From Bradyrhizobium sp. Ai1a-2 (GTDB lineage: Bacteria > Pseudomonadota > Alphaproteobacteria > Rhizobiales > Xanthobacteraceae), in assembly GCF_000426245.1 (NCBI RefSeq), contig NZ_AUEZ01000034.1:28591-92590 (forward strand): a stretch of 64,000 nucleotides of DNA, given 5' to 3'. The notes beneath the pieces were generated by a model, which was not told the DNA's origin, searched no databases, and saw only the letters and a program-made list of their open reading frames with translations. The position numbers and the translations under genes were made by a program. Numbering within the stretch: the stretch's first letter is position 1; each line of letters begins with the position of its first letter. Positions 17,762 to 26,274 of the stretch are shown piece after piece.

Positions 17762-18385
17762 ATGTCGCGCCAGGTCGATTACTACTTCTCGTTTCAATCT
17801 CCCTGGGCCTACATCGGCGACCGGCCGTTCCGCGATCTCGTCAGCAGCTTTGATCTCAAGGTGAACTACAAACCGGTGGTGCTGGTCGACCTGTTCTCGG
17901 AGACCGGCGGATTGCCGCTTCTGAAGCGTCACCCGGTGCGGCAACGTTATCGGATGGTGGAACTGCAGCGCTGGCGCGATCGGCGCGGATTGCAGTTTCA
18001 TCTGAGGCCCGCGCACTGGCCCTTCAATGCCCGCCTTGCCGATGGCGTGGTCATCGCCGCGATCGAGGCGGGACTCGATCCCGATGCGTTCCTGAGGCGC
18101 GGTTTTGTCGCGGTCTGGGAGGATCAATTCAATCTCGCCGATCCCTTGACCCTGGCGCGGCTCGCCGACGAATCGGGCCTGCCCGGCAACAAGCTGGTGG
18201 AACGTTCCGCCTCGGAGGCGATCACCGCGGCCTATGAGCAGAACCGCCAGGACGCGATAACGGCCGACGTGTTCGGCTCACCGGCCTATGTGCTCGATGG
18301 CGAGGTGTTTTGGGGCCAGGACCGGCTCGATTTGTTGGCTGATGCATTGAAGTCGGGCAGGCCGCCCTATACGTCCGATACATAG
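17762..18385 (+). CDS. 2-hydroxychromene-2-carboxylate isomerase family protein (DsbA-like fold)
   Basis: 207 residues from MSRQVDYYFSFQSPWAYIG; the upstream in-frame ATG (17720) adds 14 residues without similarity. The N-terminal FSFQSPWAYIG motif and the C-terminal VFGSPAYVLDGEVFWGQDRL motif match the kappa-GST-like isomerases of naphthalene degradation (NahD type). No other aromatic-degradation gene is nearby, so the true substrate is open. Divergent from the atp operon. Confidence 0.85.
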   Translation: MSRQVDYYFSFQSPWAYIGDRPFRDLVSSFDLKVNYKPVVLVDLFSETGGLPLLKRHPVRQRYRMVELQRWRDRRGLQFHLRPAHWPFNARLADGVVIAAIEAGLDPDAFLRRGFVAVWEDQFNLADPLTLARLADESGLPGNKLVERSASEAITAAYEQNRQDAITADVFGSPAYVLDGEVFWGQDRLDLLADALKSGRPPYTSDT

Positions 18386-18421
18386 GGTTACGCCAACGTT
18401 TGCTGAGACGGGAGCAAGCCG

Positions 18422-18946
18422 ATGCGCCACGCGACGTCGTCATCGAAAGTCTCCACGGCCCTGGCAGGTGTGGCGTTGAGCTTGAGCCTGAGCGGCGCGG
18501 CCTTTGCCCAATCCCGGCCGGATACCGAGAACGGTCGTTACGCGCTGTCGACCACCGCCGACGGCGTGCTGCGGCTCGACACGCGGACCGGCACGGTCTC
18601 GACCTGCAACAACAATTCGGGTGCGGGCTGGGCCTGCTATGCCATACCCGACGAGCGCGCCGCGCTGGACGCGGAAATCGGCCGGCTGCAGGTCGAGAAT
18701 GAAAAGCTCAAGGCCGAGCTCGCGCAGCGCGATTCGCCCGTCACCGGCAAGACCGACGAGGCACTGCCGAAATCGGATTCGCTGAAGCAGGGCGAGCCGA
18801 AGGTCGCCGAGGGTGGACGCAAGGTCGAAATTCCGTTGCCGAGCGATCAGGACATGGACCGCATGATGTCGTTCCTCGAACGCGCCTGGCGCCGCCTGGT
18901 CGAGATGGCCAACCGCATGCAGCGCGACACGTCGGGCAAGATTTGA
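18422..18946 (+). CDS. Secreted hypothetical protein with a short coiled coil
   Basis: 174 residues with a signal peptide (about 1-30, ending GAAFAQS). After the cleavage site a beta-rich segment contains DGVLRLDTRTG and STCNNNSGAGWACYAIPDE with two cysteines. A heptad-rich stretch (RAALDAEIGRLQVENEKLKA) and a C-terminal amphipathic helix follow. I do not recognise a named domain. Starts 36 bases after the isomerase gene, so it may be cotranscribed with it. Confidence 0.7.
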   Translation: MRHATSSSKVSTALAGVALSLSLSGAAFAQSRPDTENGRYALSTTADGVLRLDTRTGTVSTCNNNSGAGWACYAIPDERAALDAEIGRLQVENEKLKAELAQRDSPVTGKTDEALPKSDSLKQGEPKVAEGGRKVEIPLPSDQDMDRMMSFLERAWRRLVEMANRMQRDTSGKI

Positions 18947-18952
18947 TGATTC

Positions 18953-19032
18953 CGTAGGATGGGTAGAGCGAAGCGAAACCCATCGATCCCGTGCAGCCTT
19001 GATGGGCTTCGCTTCGCTCTACCCATCCTACG
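18953..19032. repeat. Long intergenic palindrome (CGTAGGATGGGTAGAGCG family)
   Basis: Left arm 18953-18984 and right arm 19001-19032 are inverted copies over 32 bases with one mismatch, separated by 16 bases. It ends 12 bases before the yjbQ-like start codon. Similar in plan to the elements at 19548 and 28904. Confidence 0.85.
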
Positions 19033-19044
19033 ATAGCTTCGCTC

Positions 19045-19518
19045 ATGATCTCGACCCGATCACTCACACGCAGCGCTCCATCGACCGTCAGTGCCACCAC
19101 CCTCGTGTCGTCGCTATTGACCGTTCATACGCCGGGCGTTGGCTTCACCAACCTCACCTCAGAGGTCGCAAAATTCCTGCGCGAGGCGCGCGGGGCCGAG
19201 GGGCAAGTGACGCTGTTCATCCGCCACACCTCGGCGTCGCTGACCATCCAGGAGAATGCCGATCCGACCGTGCTCGAGGATCTCCTCTCCGTGCTGTGTC
19301 GCCTGGCGCCCGAGGATGGCGGATGGCGCCATGATACCGAAGGTCCTGACGACATGCCCGCGCATATCAAGACCATGCTGACGTCGACCTCGCTTCAGAT
19401 TCCGGTGCTCGACGGCGAACTCGCGCTCGGCACCTGGCAGGCGATCTACCTGATCGAGCATCGCGCCCGGCCGCATCAGCGCGAGGTCGTGCTGCAGTTC
19501 ATTGGCCGTACGAAATGA
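19045..19518 (+). CDS. YjbQ family protein (UPF0047)
   Basis: 157 residues with the UPF0047/YjbQ signatures TLFIRHTSASLTIQENADP (about 51-69) and HIKTMLTSTSLQIPV, and the C-terminal GTWQAIYLIEHR motif. The family has weak thiamine-phosphate synthase activity when overproduced in E. coli; its true role is unsettled. A long palindrome ends just before the start, so its promoter or leader must run through or lie within that element. Confidence 0.88.
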   Translation: MISTRSLTRSAPSTVSATTLVSSLLTVHTPGVGFTNLTSEVAKFLREARGAEGQVTLFIRHTSASLTIQENADPTVLEDLLSVLCRLAPEDGGWRHDTEGPDDMPAHIKTMLTSTSLQIPVLDGELALGTWQAIYLIEHRARPHQREVVLQFIGRTK

Positions 19519-19547
19519 CGCAGACCGTCTCTCCTCACGGGAAGCTC

Positions 19548-19637
19548 CGTAGCCCGGGTGGAGCGCCAGCGTAACCCGGGACCGCTGGTAGATGTCGACA
19601 GGTGTCCCGGGTTACGCTGCGCTCCACCCGGGCTACG
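19548..19637. repeat. Long intergenic palindrome (CGTAGCCCGGGTGGAGCG family)
   Basis: Perfect 18-bp arms CGTAGCCCGGGTGGAGCG (19548-19565) and its inverse (19620-19637), with further matching inward (GTAACCCGGG / CCCGGGTTAC). A sibling with the same outer motif lies at 28904-28992. Confidence 0.9.
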
Positions 19638-19721
19638 AAACTTGGAGATGAGTCAGCTCGAACAAATCGGCCGCGGATTGCTCCGCGGCCGATCGAGCAA
19701 GCGCCGGAAGCGCGCTTTGTC

Positions 19722-21386
19722 TCAGGTCTTGCTGATATCGACGTCCTTGGTCTCCGGCAGGAACAGGAAGCCGACCACAGCGGTGATCGCCGCGAAGATG
19801 ATCGGGTACCAGAGGCCGGCATAGATGTCGCCGGTGGAGGCCACGATCGCGAACGCGGTCGCGGGCAGCAGGCCGCCGAACCAGCCGTTGCCGATGTGGT
19901 AGGGCAGCGACATCGAGGTGTAGCGGATGCGGGTCGGGAACAGTTCGACCAGCATCGCGGCGATCGGGCCGTAGACCATGGTGACGAAGATCACCAGGAT
20001 GAACAACAATCCGATCACGGCCGCGACCTGCGGACGGAAGATGTCGAAGGGATGCGACATCTTCACGATGCCGGTGTCACCCGCCTTCGGATAGCCCGCC
20101 GCCTGGATCGCCGCCAGCACTGCCGGGTTGGACGTCTTGGCGTCGGTGTAAGGCACTTCCTTGCCGTTGACGAGGACCTTCACGCCAGATCCGGCCGCGC
20201 CGTAGGTGGTCGAGTACTTGACCGACGACTGGGCGAGGTAGGCGCGTGCGGTGTCGCAAGGCGCGGTGAACACGCGGGTGCCGACCGGGTTGAACAGGTC
20301 GCCGCAGCCCTTGGGATCGGCCACCACCTCGACCTTGGCGGATTCGATCGCCTTTTCCAGCGCCGGGTTGGCGTTGGTGGTGATCATCTTGAAGATCGGG
20401 ATGAAGGTCAGCGCCGCGATCGCGCAGCCGGCGAGGATGATCGGCTTGCGGCCGATCCGGTCGGACAGCGCGCCGAACACGACGAAGAAACCGGTGCCGA
20501 GCAGGAGCGACCAGGCGATCAGAAGGTTCGACGTGTAGCCGTCGACCTTCAGGATCGATTGCAGGAAGAACAGCGCGTAGAACTGGCCCGTGTACCAGAC
20601 CACGCCCTGTCCCATCACGGCGCCGAACAATGCGAGCAGCACGATCTTGGCGTTGGACCAGTTGGCGAAGGCTTCCGTCAGCGGCGCCTTGGAGCTCTTG
20701 CCCTCATCTTTCATGCGCTGGAACACCGGCGATTCGTTCAATCGCAGCCGGATCCAGACGGAGATGCCGAGCAGGAACACCGAGACCAGGAACGGAATGC
20801 GCCAGCCCCATTCGGCAAAGGCCTGTTCGCCCGTCATTGTGCGGGTGAACAGGATCACCAGCAGTGACAGGAACAGGCCGAGAGTGGCGGTGGTCTGGAT
20901 AAAGGAGGTGTAGTAGCCGCGCTTGCCCTGCGGGGAGTGCTCGGCGACATAGGTTGCTGCACCGCCATATTCGCCGCCGAGCGCAAGGCCCTGCAGCAGG
21001 CGCAACGCGATCAGGATGATCGGCGCGGCGATGCCGATGGTGGCGGCGTTGGGCAGCAGGCCGACGATGAAGGTCGACAGGCCCATGATCAGGATGGTCA
21101 CAAGGAACGTATATTTGCGCCCGACGATGTCACCGACGCGGCCGAACACGATGGCGCCGAACGGACGCACCAGGAAGCCGGCGGCGAAGGCGAGCAGGGC
21201 GAAGATGTCGCGGGTGGCCGGCGGGTAGGCGGAGAAGAACTGCGCGCCGATGATGCTGGCCAGCGATCCGTACAGGTAGAAATCGTACCATTCGAAGACG
21301 GTACCAAGCGAAGAGGCAAGGATGACGAAGCGTTCGTCCTTCGTCATGCCGCCGCGGCGCGCCGAAGTTGCAGTCATTGTGGACAT
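19722..21386 (-). CDS. MFS transporter, metabolite:H+ symporter (MHS) type
   Basis: 554 residues from MSTMTATSARRGG (21386); a start at 21404 is also possible. Twelve membrane helices are visible with the MHS/ShiA-ProP hallmarks SSLGTVFEWYDFYLYG at the N terminus, the GRVGDIVGRK loop and the LNESPVF motif. MHS transporters move dicarboxylates, shikimate, proline betaine or similar acids. An unusually long periplasmic loop of about 95 residues (about 340-435, containing GCGDLFNPVGTRVF and two Cys) separates two late helices. Substrate cannot be assigned. Confidence 0.88.
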   Translation of the reverse strand: MSTMTATSARRGGMTKDERFVILASSLGTVFEWYDFYLYGSLASIIGAQFFSAYPPATRDIFALLAFAAGFLVRPFGAIVFGRVGDIVGRKYTFLVTILIMGLSTFIVGLLPNAATIGIAAPIILIALRLLQGLALGGEYGGAATYVAEHSPQGKRGYYTSFIQTTATLGLFLSLLVILFTRTMTGEQAFAEWGWRIPFLVSVFLLGISVWIRLRLNESPVFQRMKDEGKSSKAPLTEAFANWSNAKIVLLALFGAVMGQGVVWYTGQFYALFFLQSILKVDGYTSNLLIAWSLLLGTGFFVVFGALSDRIGRKPIILAGCAIAALTFIPIFKMITTNANPALEKAIESAKVEVVADPKGCGDLFNPVGTRVFTAPCDTARAYLAQSSVKYSTTYGAAGSGVKVLVNGKEVPYTDAKTSNPAVLAAIQAAGYPKAGDTGIVKMSHPFDIFRPQVAAVIGLLFILVIFVTMVYGPIAAMLVELFPTRIRYTSMSLPYHIGNGWFGGLLPATAFAIVASTGDIYAGLWYPIIFAAITAVVGFLFLPETKDVDISKT

Positions 21387-21700
21387 CTGGATCATTCCCC
21401 CCAAATTCTTGCTGCTGAACTCGCCTGCCGAGTTCGGCCGGATGAGCTACGGGCTTGGCAGGAGGGTAACATCGGGGCAAAAGCCGCCCCAATAAGACTT
21501 TCGGCCCTTTTCACGACCTTCCGTGCGGTGAGGGATCTGCCGGTTGTGCGGTCCCGATCCGGATTCAGGCGCGCGTGCTGCGATGCACAAGCGGCCGCAT
21601 TAACTGCTTCGAGACACGGTAGAATTACGGCTTGCACGCAGCCCTCGCTCGGAGGACAAAGGATAAAAAAAGGGAGCGGCGACCCGCTCGCGAGATACCG

Positions 21701-22375
21701 ATGACCGCTGCTGTCCAGACCCATCTTGTCATCGCCGATGACCATCCGCTGTTCCGCGATGCGCTGCGGCAGGCAGTCGCGAGCGTCGTCAGCTCGGCCG
21801 TCATTACCGAGGCCGGTTCGTTCGACGAGCTCACCGCCTTGCTCGAGAAGGATGCCGACGTCGACCTGATCCTGCTCGACCTCACGATGCCGGGCATCAG
21901 CGGCTTCTCCGGCCTGATCTATCTGCGCGCGCAGTATCCGGCGATTCCGGTGGTGATCGTGTCAGCGAGCGACGATGCCACCACGATCCGCCGCTCGCTC
22001 GACTTCGGCGCGTCCGGTTTCATCCCGAAGCGCTTCGGCGTCGACACGCTCCGCGATGCCATCATGAAGGTGATGGACGGCGACGTCTGGGTTCCCGCCG
22101 ACACCGACCTGTCGTCGGCCGGCGATCCCGAGATGGCGCGGCTGCGTGACCGGCTGGTGACGCTGACGCCGCAGCAGGTGCGTGTCCTGATGATGCTGTC
22201 GGAAGGGTTGCTCAACAAACAGATCGCCTACGAGCTCGGCGTCTCCGAGGCCACCATCAAGGCGCACGTATCCGCGATCCTGCAAAAGCTCGGCGTCGAA
22301 AGCCGCACCCAGGCCGTGATCGCCGCCGCAAAGATCGCCGGCGGCCAATGGCGCCAGGGCACACCGCAGGGGTGA
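21701..22375 (+). CDS. LuxR-type response regulator, CrbR/ErdR-like
   Basis: 224 residues. Receiver with IADDHPLF, phospho-Asp in LILLDLTMPGISG (about 60) and Lys in FIPKRFG; the output HTH carries LTPQQVRVLMMLSEGLLNKQ followed by IAYELGVSEATIKAHVSAIL. That HTH sequence resembles the ErdR/CrbR regulators that control acetyl-CoA synthetase in gammaproteobacteria. The converging gene at 22530-26039 encodes a kinase of precisely the CrbS/MxtR architecture, supporting the pairing. ATG 21701 chosen; upstream sequence to 21632 lacks family similarity. Confidence 0.88.
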   Translation: MTAAVQTHLVIADDHPLFRDALRQAVASVVSSAVITEAGSFDELTALLEKDADVDLILLDLTMPGISGFSGLIYLRAQYPAIPVVIVSASDDATTIRRSLDFGASGFIPKRFGVDTLRDAIMKVMDGDVWVPADTDLSSAGDPEMARLRDRLVTLTPQQVRVLMMLSEGLLNKQIAYELGVSEATIKAHVSAILQKLGVESRTQAVIAAAKIAGGQWRQGTPQG

Positions 22376-22395
22376 TCGGCCGCATGTGAATTGCC

Positions 22396-22509
22396 GGGTG
22401 GGCAAAGCGACTTGTCCGCCGTAGCTCAACGAGCGAAGGCGGAAGCGTGCCCACCACTACGAGCGGGATGCTTGACGGTGGGCACGTCGATGCGCTCCTT
22501 TGCCCACCC
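22396..22509. repeat. Long intergenic palindrome (GGGTGGGCAAAG family)
   Basis: Arms GGGTGGGCAAAG (22396-22407) and CTTTGCCCACCC (22498-22509) enclose an inner pair built from GTGCCCACC/GGTGGGCAC. It lies between the convergent response regulator and hybrid kinase genes. Confidence 0.8.
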
Positions 22510-22529
22510 TAAGCGTCGGTTGGCGCAAT

Positions 22530-25500
22530 CTATTCCGCCGCTACCATTTGCTGGCTGCGCCATTGCCCGAGCAGGGCGCGCAGCGAGGCGGGCTTTACCG
22601 GCTTGTTGAGCACTGCGATGTTTTCCTCGCGCGCGGCGGCGCGGACGTTGGGGCTGCGGTCGGCGGTGATGAGGATCGCAGGCAGCCTCTCGCCGAAGCG
22701 GCGGCGGATGTCGCGGATCGCGGCGACGCCGTTGCCGCGGTCGAGATGGTAGTCAACGAGGAGGCCGGTGACGGGCCGGCCCGCCGCCTCGATCGCGCCG
22801 ATCGCGCTTTCGGGATCGGCGACCGCGATCACCTCGGCGTCCCAGGCAGTCAAAAGCGTCTTCATGCCATCGAGGATCGCCGGGTCGTTCTCGATGCATA
22901 CGATCAGCGCGCCGCCGATCGGGGTCTTGGCGAGCGGGGTTGCGGTGGTCACGGGACCGGTATGGTTGATGGCCTGCGCAACCGGCACGCTCACGGAGAA
23001 CACCGAACCGCCGCCGACATTGGCATCGAGCGCAATGCCATGGTTGAGCACGCGCGCCAGCCGCTCGACGATCGACAGCCCCAGGCCCAGGCCGCGCGCG
23101 ATCCGAGCGCCCTGTTCGAGGCGGTGGAACTCCTTGAAGATCTCGCGGCGCTTGATCACGGGAATGCCGACGCCGGTGTCGTAGACGCAGATCGTGAGCG
23201 CCTTCCCGCGCCGGCGGCAGCCCACCAGCACCCGCCCGCGCGGCGTATATTTGATCGCGTTGGAAATGAAGTTCTGCAGCAGCCGCCTGAGCAGCGAGCG
23301 GTCGGACTCGACCGCCAGCGAACAGGGCACGAAGGCCAGCTCCAGTCCCTTGGCGCGCGCGATCGGCGCAAACTCGATTTCGAGCGAGCGCATGAGATCG
23401 CCGATCTTGAAGCGGCTGATCGCCGGCGTCATGGCGCCGGCATCGAGCCGCGAAATGTCCAATAGCGCACCGAGAATCTCCTCGATCGCTTCCAGGGAGT
23501 CGTCGATGTTCTCGACCAGGCGGGAATCTTCTCCGCCCTGCTGGCGCTCCACCAGGCTCGTGACGTAAAGCCGGGCCGCGTTCAGCGGCTGCAGGATGTC
23601 GTGGCTGGCGGCGGCGAGAAATCGCGTCTTGGAAATGTTGGCATCCTCGGCAGCGCTCTTGGCCAGCGCCAATTCGGAATTGAGGCGGGTGAGCTCCTCG
23701 GTGCGGTCGCGCACGCGCTTCTCGAGCGTCGCATTGGCGCGCTCCAGCGCCTCGGCCGCCTCGAAACTCGGCGTCACGTCGGAGAAGGTGATGACGAAGC
23801 CGCCGCCGGGCATCCGGTTGGTGCGGACCTCGATCACCATGTGGCGGTCGGGCAGCCGTTCCAGGTAAGGCTCGCCCTCGGTGGTGTAGGCCGCGAGCCG
23901 CTTCTCCAGCATGATCTGGGCGTCCCCCCAGCCTGATGGATTGACCGCACCCATGAACTCCAGGATCTCCGGCAAGGGGATGCCGAGTTGAACCAGATGC
24001 GCCGGCAGCGCCAGGATCTCGGCGAATTGCCGGTTCGAGCAGATCAGCTGCAGATTGGCGTCGAACACTGCGATGCCCTGGCGCACATGGTTCAGCGCGG
24101 TCTGCAGGATCTCGCGGTTGAAATGCAACGCCGCATGGGAATCGTCGAGCAGCTTCAGCGCGGCCTTCGCAGAAACCGTGCGCTTTTGGAGCAGCAGCGA
24201 CATCACGAGCCGGGAGGAGGCGGCGCCGATCGAGGACGCGATCAGGCGTTCGGCATGCTGGAGCAATTCGAGGCCGGCGGGCGCCGAGGCGTCGGGCCTG
24301 CCGCCACGTTCGGCCGCAAAGGCCTCGAAGGCGAGGCCGGCGCGCTCGGGGCCGAGATATTGCGCCACCGTGCTCTGGATGTCCTGCACCGTCACCGTGG
24401 TGCGCCAGCGCCGGAAACTCGGCGCGATCGGCGTGAACGTGTGGGGCACGAACAGGTCGGCCTGCAGGCGTTCGATCGAGGTCGGCTCGCGCGTCAGCGA
24501 GAACATGAGGTAGGTGAAGATGTTCAGCGACAGGCTCCACAGCACCCCGTGCAGCAGCGGCGGCAGGTCGGTGCCGAGCAGCGCCTGCGGCCGCAATGCC
24601 TCGATGCCGAAGGGACCGTGCTGCAGCAGCATCAGCCCCGTGGTGCTGCTCTCCAGGAAGCTTGGTAGAAACAGCGTGTAGATCCACACGGCGACGCCGA
24701 CCACCATTCCTGCGATGGCGCCGCGCGCGGTCGCCTGCCGCCACAACAGCCCACCGAAGAACGCGGGCGCAAGCTGCGCGATCGCCGCGAACGACAGCAG
24801 CCCGATCGCTGCAAGCTGGGTGTTGCCGAGCGCGCGATAATAGAAATAGGCCATCACCATGATGCCGAAGATCGCAAAGCGGCGCACACTCAGAAGGAAG
24901 TCGCTGAAATCCTTCTGCCCGGCGAGCGCTTCGCGGCTTCGCTGCAGCACCATCGGCAGCACGATGTCGTTGGAGACCATGATCGACAGCGCCACGCATT
25001 CCACGATCACCATCGCGGTGCCCGCCGACAGCCCGCCGACGAAGACGGCGACGCTGAGCAGCGATGCATTGGCCTCCATCGGCAGCGCCAGCACATACAT
25101 GTCGCTGTCGACGGCGCCGAACGGGAAGGTCACGAGCCCTGCGATCGCGATCGGGATCACGAACAGGTTGATCGCGACGAGATAGAGCGGGAACAGCCAG
25201 CGCGCGCGTCCGACCTCCTCCTGGCTCGAATTCTCGACCACGCTGACATGGAACTGGCGCGGCAAGAGCATGATCGCGCAGAACGACAATAGCGTCATGG
25301 TCAGGAAATTGCCGACCGACGGCACATATTCGATCGCGCGCACCGCTTCCGGCGTCTTCATCGCGCGCTCGATCAGTTCGGTCGGCGAGAACATCCAGAA
25401 GGTGACGAAGATGCCGGCGGCGAGAAACGCCACCAGCTTGACGATGGATTCGGTCGCGATCGCCAGCATCAGGCCGTGCTGATGCTCGGTGGCATCAGCC

Positions 25501-26039
25501 TGCCGGGTGCCGAACAGCACCGCGAATACGGCCATCGCCAGCGTCACCACCAGCGCAATGTCGCCGAGGATCGGGACCGAGGAAAATGCCCTGTCCTCGG
25601 TCAGGATCGTTTCCAGCGAGGAGGCGATCGCCTTGAGCTGGAGCGCGATATAGGGCACCGAGCCGATGATCGCGATCAGCGCCACGGTGCCGGCCACCGC
25701 CTGGCTCTTGCCATAGCGCGCGGCGATGAAGTCGGCGATCGACGTGATGTTCTGCGACTTGGCAAGCCCGATCACGCGGCGCAGCAGCGGCGTGCACAAG
25801 CCGATCATCAGGACCGGGCCGACATAGATCGCGAGGAAGTCGACGCTGGTGCGGGTGGCAAAGCCGACCGAGCCGAAGAAGGTCCAGGAGGTGCAGTAGA
25901 TCGCGAGCGACAGCGGATAGATCACCATGCCCGCGCGGCCGCGCTGCGCCGACAGCGAGCGATCGCCGCGGCTGGCGACAAAGAACAGGAACCCGATATA
26001 GCCGAACGCGGCGGCGATGACGCCCCAGTCGTGCAGCAT
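22530..26039 (-). CDS. Hybrid sensor kinase with SLC5 solute-symporter domain (CrbS/MxtR-like)
   Basis: 1169 residues. The N-terminal half (about 1-500) is a 12-13-helix sodium:solute-symporter domain. A linker, a PAS domain (about 620-740), a coiled linker, HisKA with the phospho-His in AAASHDILQPLNAARL (about 812), HATPase_c (DTGVGIPVIKRREIF, RGLGLGLSIVERLA) and a C-terminal receiver with phospho-Asp in LLVDYHLDRG (about 1096) follow. This is the layout of CrbS and MxtR, which with a LuxR-type partner set acetate use in Vibrio and Pseudomonas. The partner is probably the regulator at 21701. Ligand is inferred, not shown. Confidence 0.9.
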   Translation of the reverse strand: MLHDWGVIAAAFGYIGFLFFVASRGDRSLSAQRGRAGMVIYPLSLAIYCTSWTFFGSVGFATRTSVDFLAIYVGPVLMIGLCTPLLRRVIGLAKSQNITSIADFIAARYGKSQAVAGTVALIAIIGSVPYIALQLKAIASSLETILTEDRAFSSVPILGDIALVVTLAMAVFAVLFGTRQADATEHQHGLMLAIATESIVKLVAFLAAGIFVTFWMFSPTELIERAMKTPEAVRAIEYVPSVGNFLTMTLLSFCAIMLLPRQFHVSVVENSSQEEVGRARWLFPLYLVAINLFVIPIAIAGLVTFPFGAVDSDMYVLALPMEANASLLSVAVFVGGLSAGTAMVIVECVALSIMVSNDIVLPMVLQRSREALAGQKDFSDFLLSVRRFAIFGIMVMAYFYYRALGNTQLAAIGLLSFAAIAQLAPAFFGGLLWRQATARGAIAGMVVGVAVWIYTLFLPSFLESSTTGLMLLQHGPFGIEALRPQALLGTDLPPLLHGVLWSLSLNIFTYLMFSLTREPTSIERLQADLFVPHTFTPIAPSFRRWRTTVTVQDIQSTVAQYLGPERAGLAFEAFAAERGGRPDASAPAGLELLQHAERLIASSIGAASSRLVMSLLLQKRTVSAKAALKLLDDSHAALHFNREILQTALNHVRQGIAVFDANLQLICSNRQFAEILALPAHLVQLGIPLPEILEFMGAVNPSGWGDAQIMLEKRLAAYTTEGEPYLERLPDRHMVIEVRTNRMPGGGFVITFSDVTPSFEAAEALERANATLEKRVRDRTEELTRLNSELALAKSAAEDANISKTRFLAAASHDILQPLNAARLYVTSLVERQQGGEDSRLVENIDDSLEAIEEILGALLDISRLDAGAMTPAISRFKIGDLMRSLEIEFAPIARAKGLELAFVPCSLAVESDRSLLRRLLQNFISNAIKYTPRGRVLVGCRRRGKALTICVYDTGVGIPVIKRREIFKEFHRLEQGARIARGLGLGLSIVERLARVLNHGIALDANVGGGSVFSVSVPVAQAINHTGPVTTATPLAKTPIGGALIVCIENDPAILDGMKTLLTAWDAEVIAVADPESAIGAIEAAGRPVTGLLVDYHLDRGNGVAAIRDIRRRFGERLPAILITADRSPNVRAAAREENIAVLNKPVKPASLRALLGQWRSQQMVAAE

Positions 26040-26136
26040 CGCTGCTGATCTCCCTTCCCGGCCTCAGAGCGGGCCGTGACGGAAGACTATAGCCGGATCA
26101 GGCGGCCGGCGCATCGTGCGCCGCCGTTGCGGCCTC

Positions 26137-26262
26137 ACCTCTCCCGGTTGCGGGAGAGGTCGGCGCGTAGCGCCGGGTGAGAGCTCTCTCCACTCAATGA
26201 CTCGTGGAAACACCCCCACCCCGGCCTTCCCCCGCAAGCGGGAGAGGGGGCGCAGCTTCATC
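26137..26262. repeat. Two CTCTCCCGC-GCGGGAGAG hairpins
   Basis: ACCTCTCCCG-GTTG-CGGGAGAGGT (26137-26160) is a perfect 10-bp hairpin; a second, CTTCCCCCGCAAGCGGGAGAGG, lies at about 26227-26249. These are a common extragenic palindrome type in Bradyrhizobium. Position: between hemA stop and the kinase start, both minus strand. Confidence 0.75.
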
Positions 26263-26274
26263 GCGGCTTAAGGC

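Noticed and set aside
22753..24999. 748-codon frame on the same strand within the hybrid kinase
   Set aside because: Ala/Arg/Gly-rich shadow in another frame; the kinase frame carries all domain motifs.
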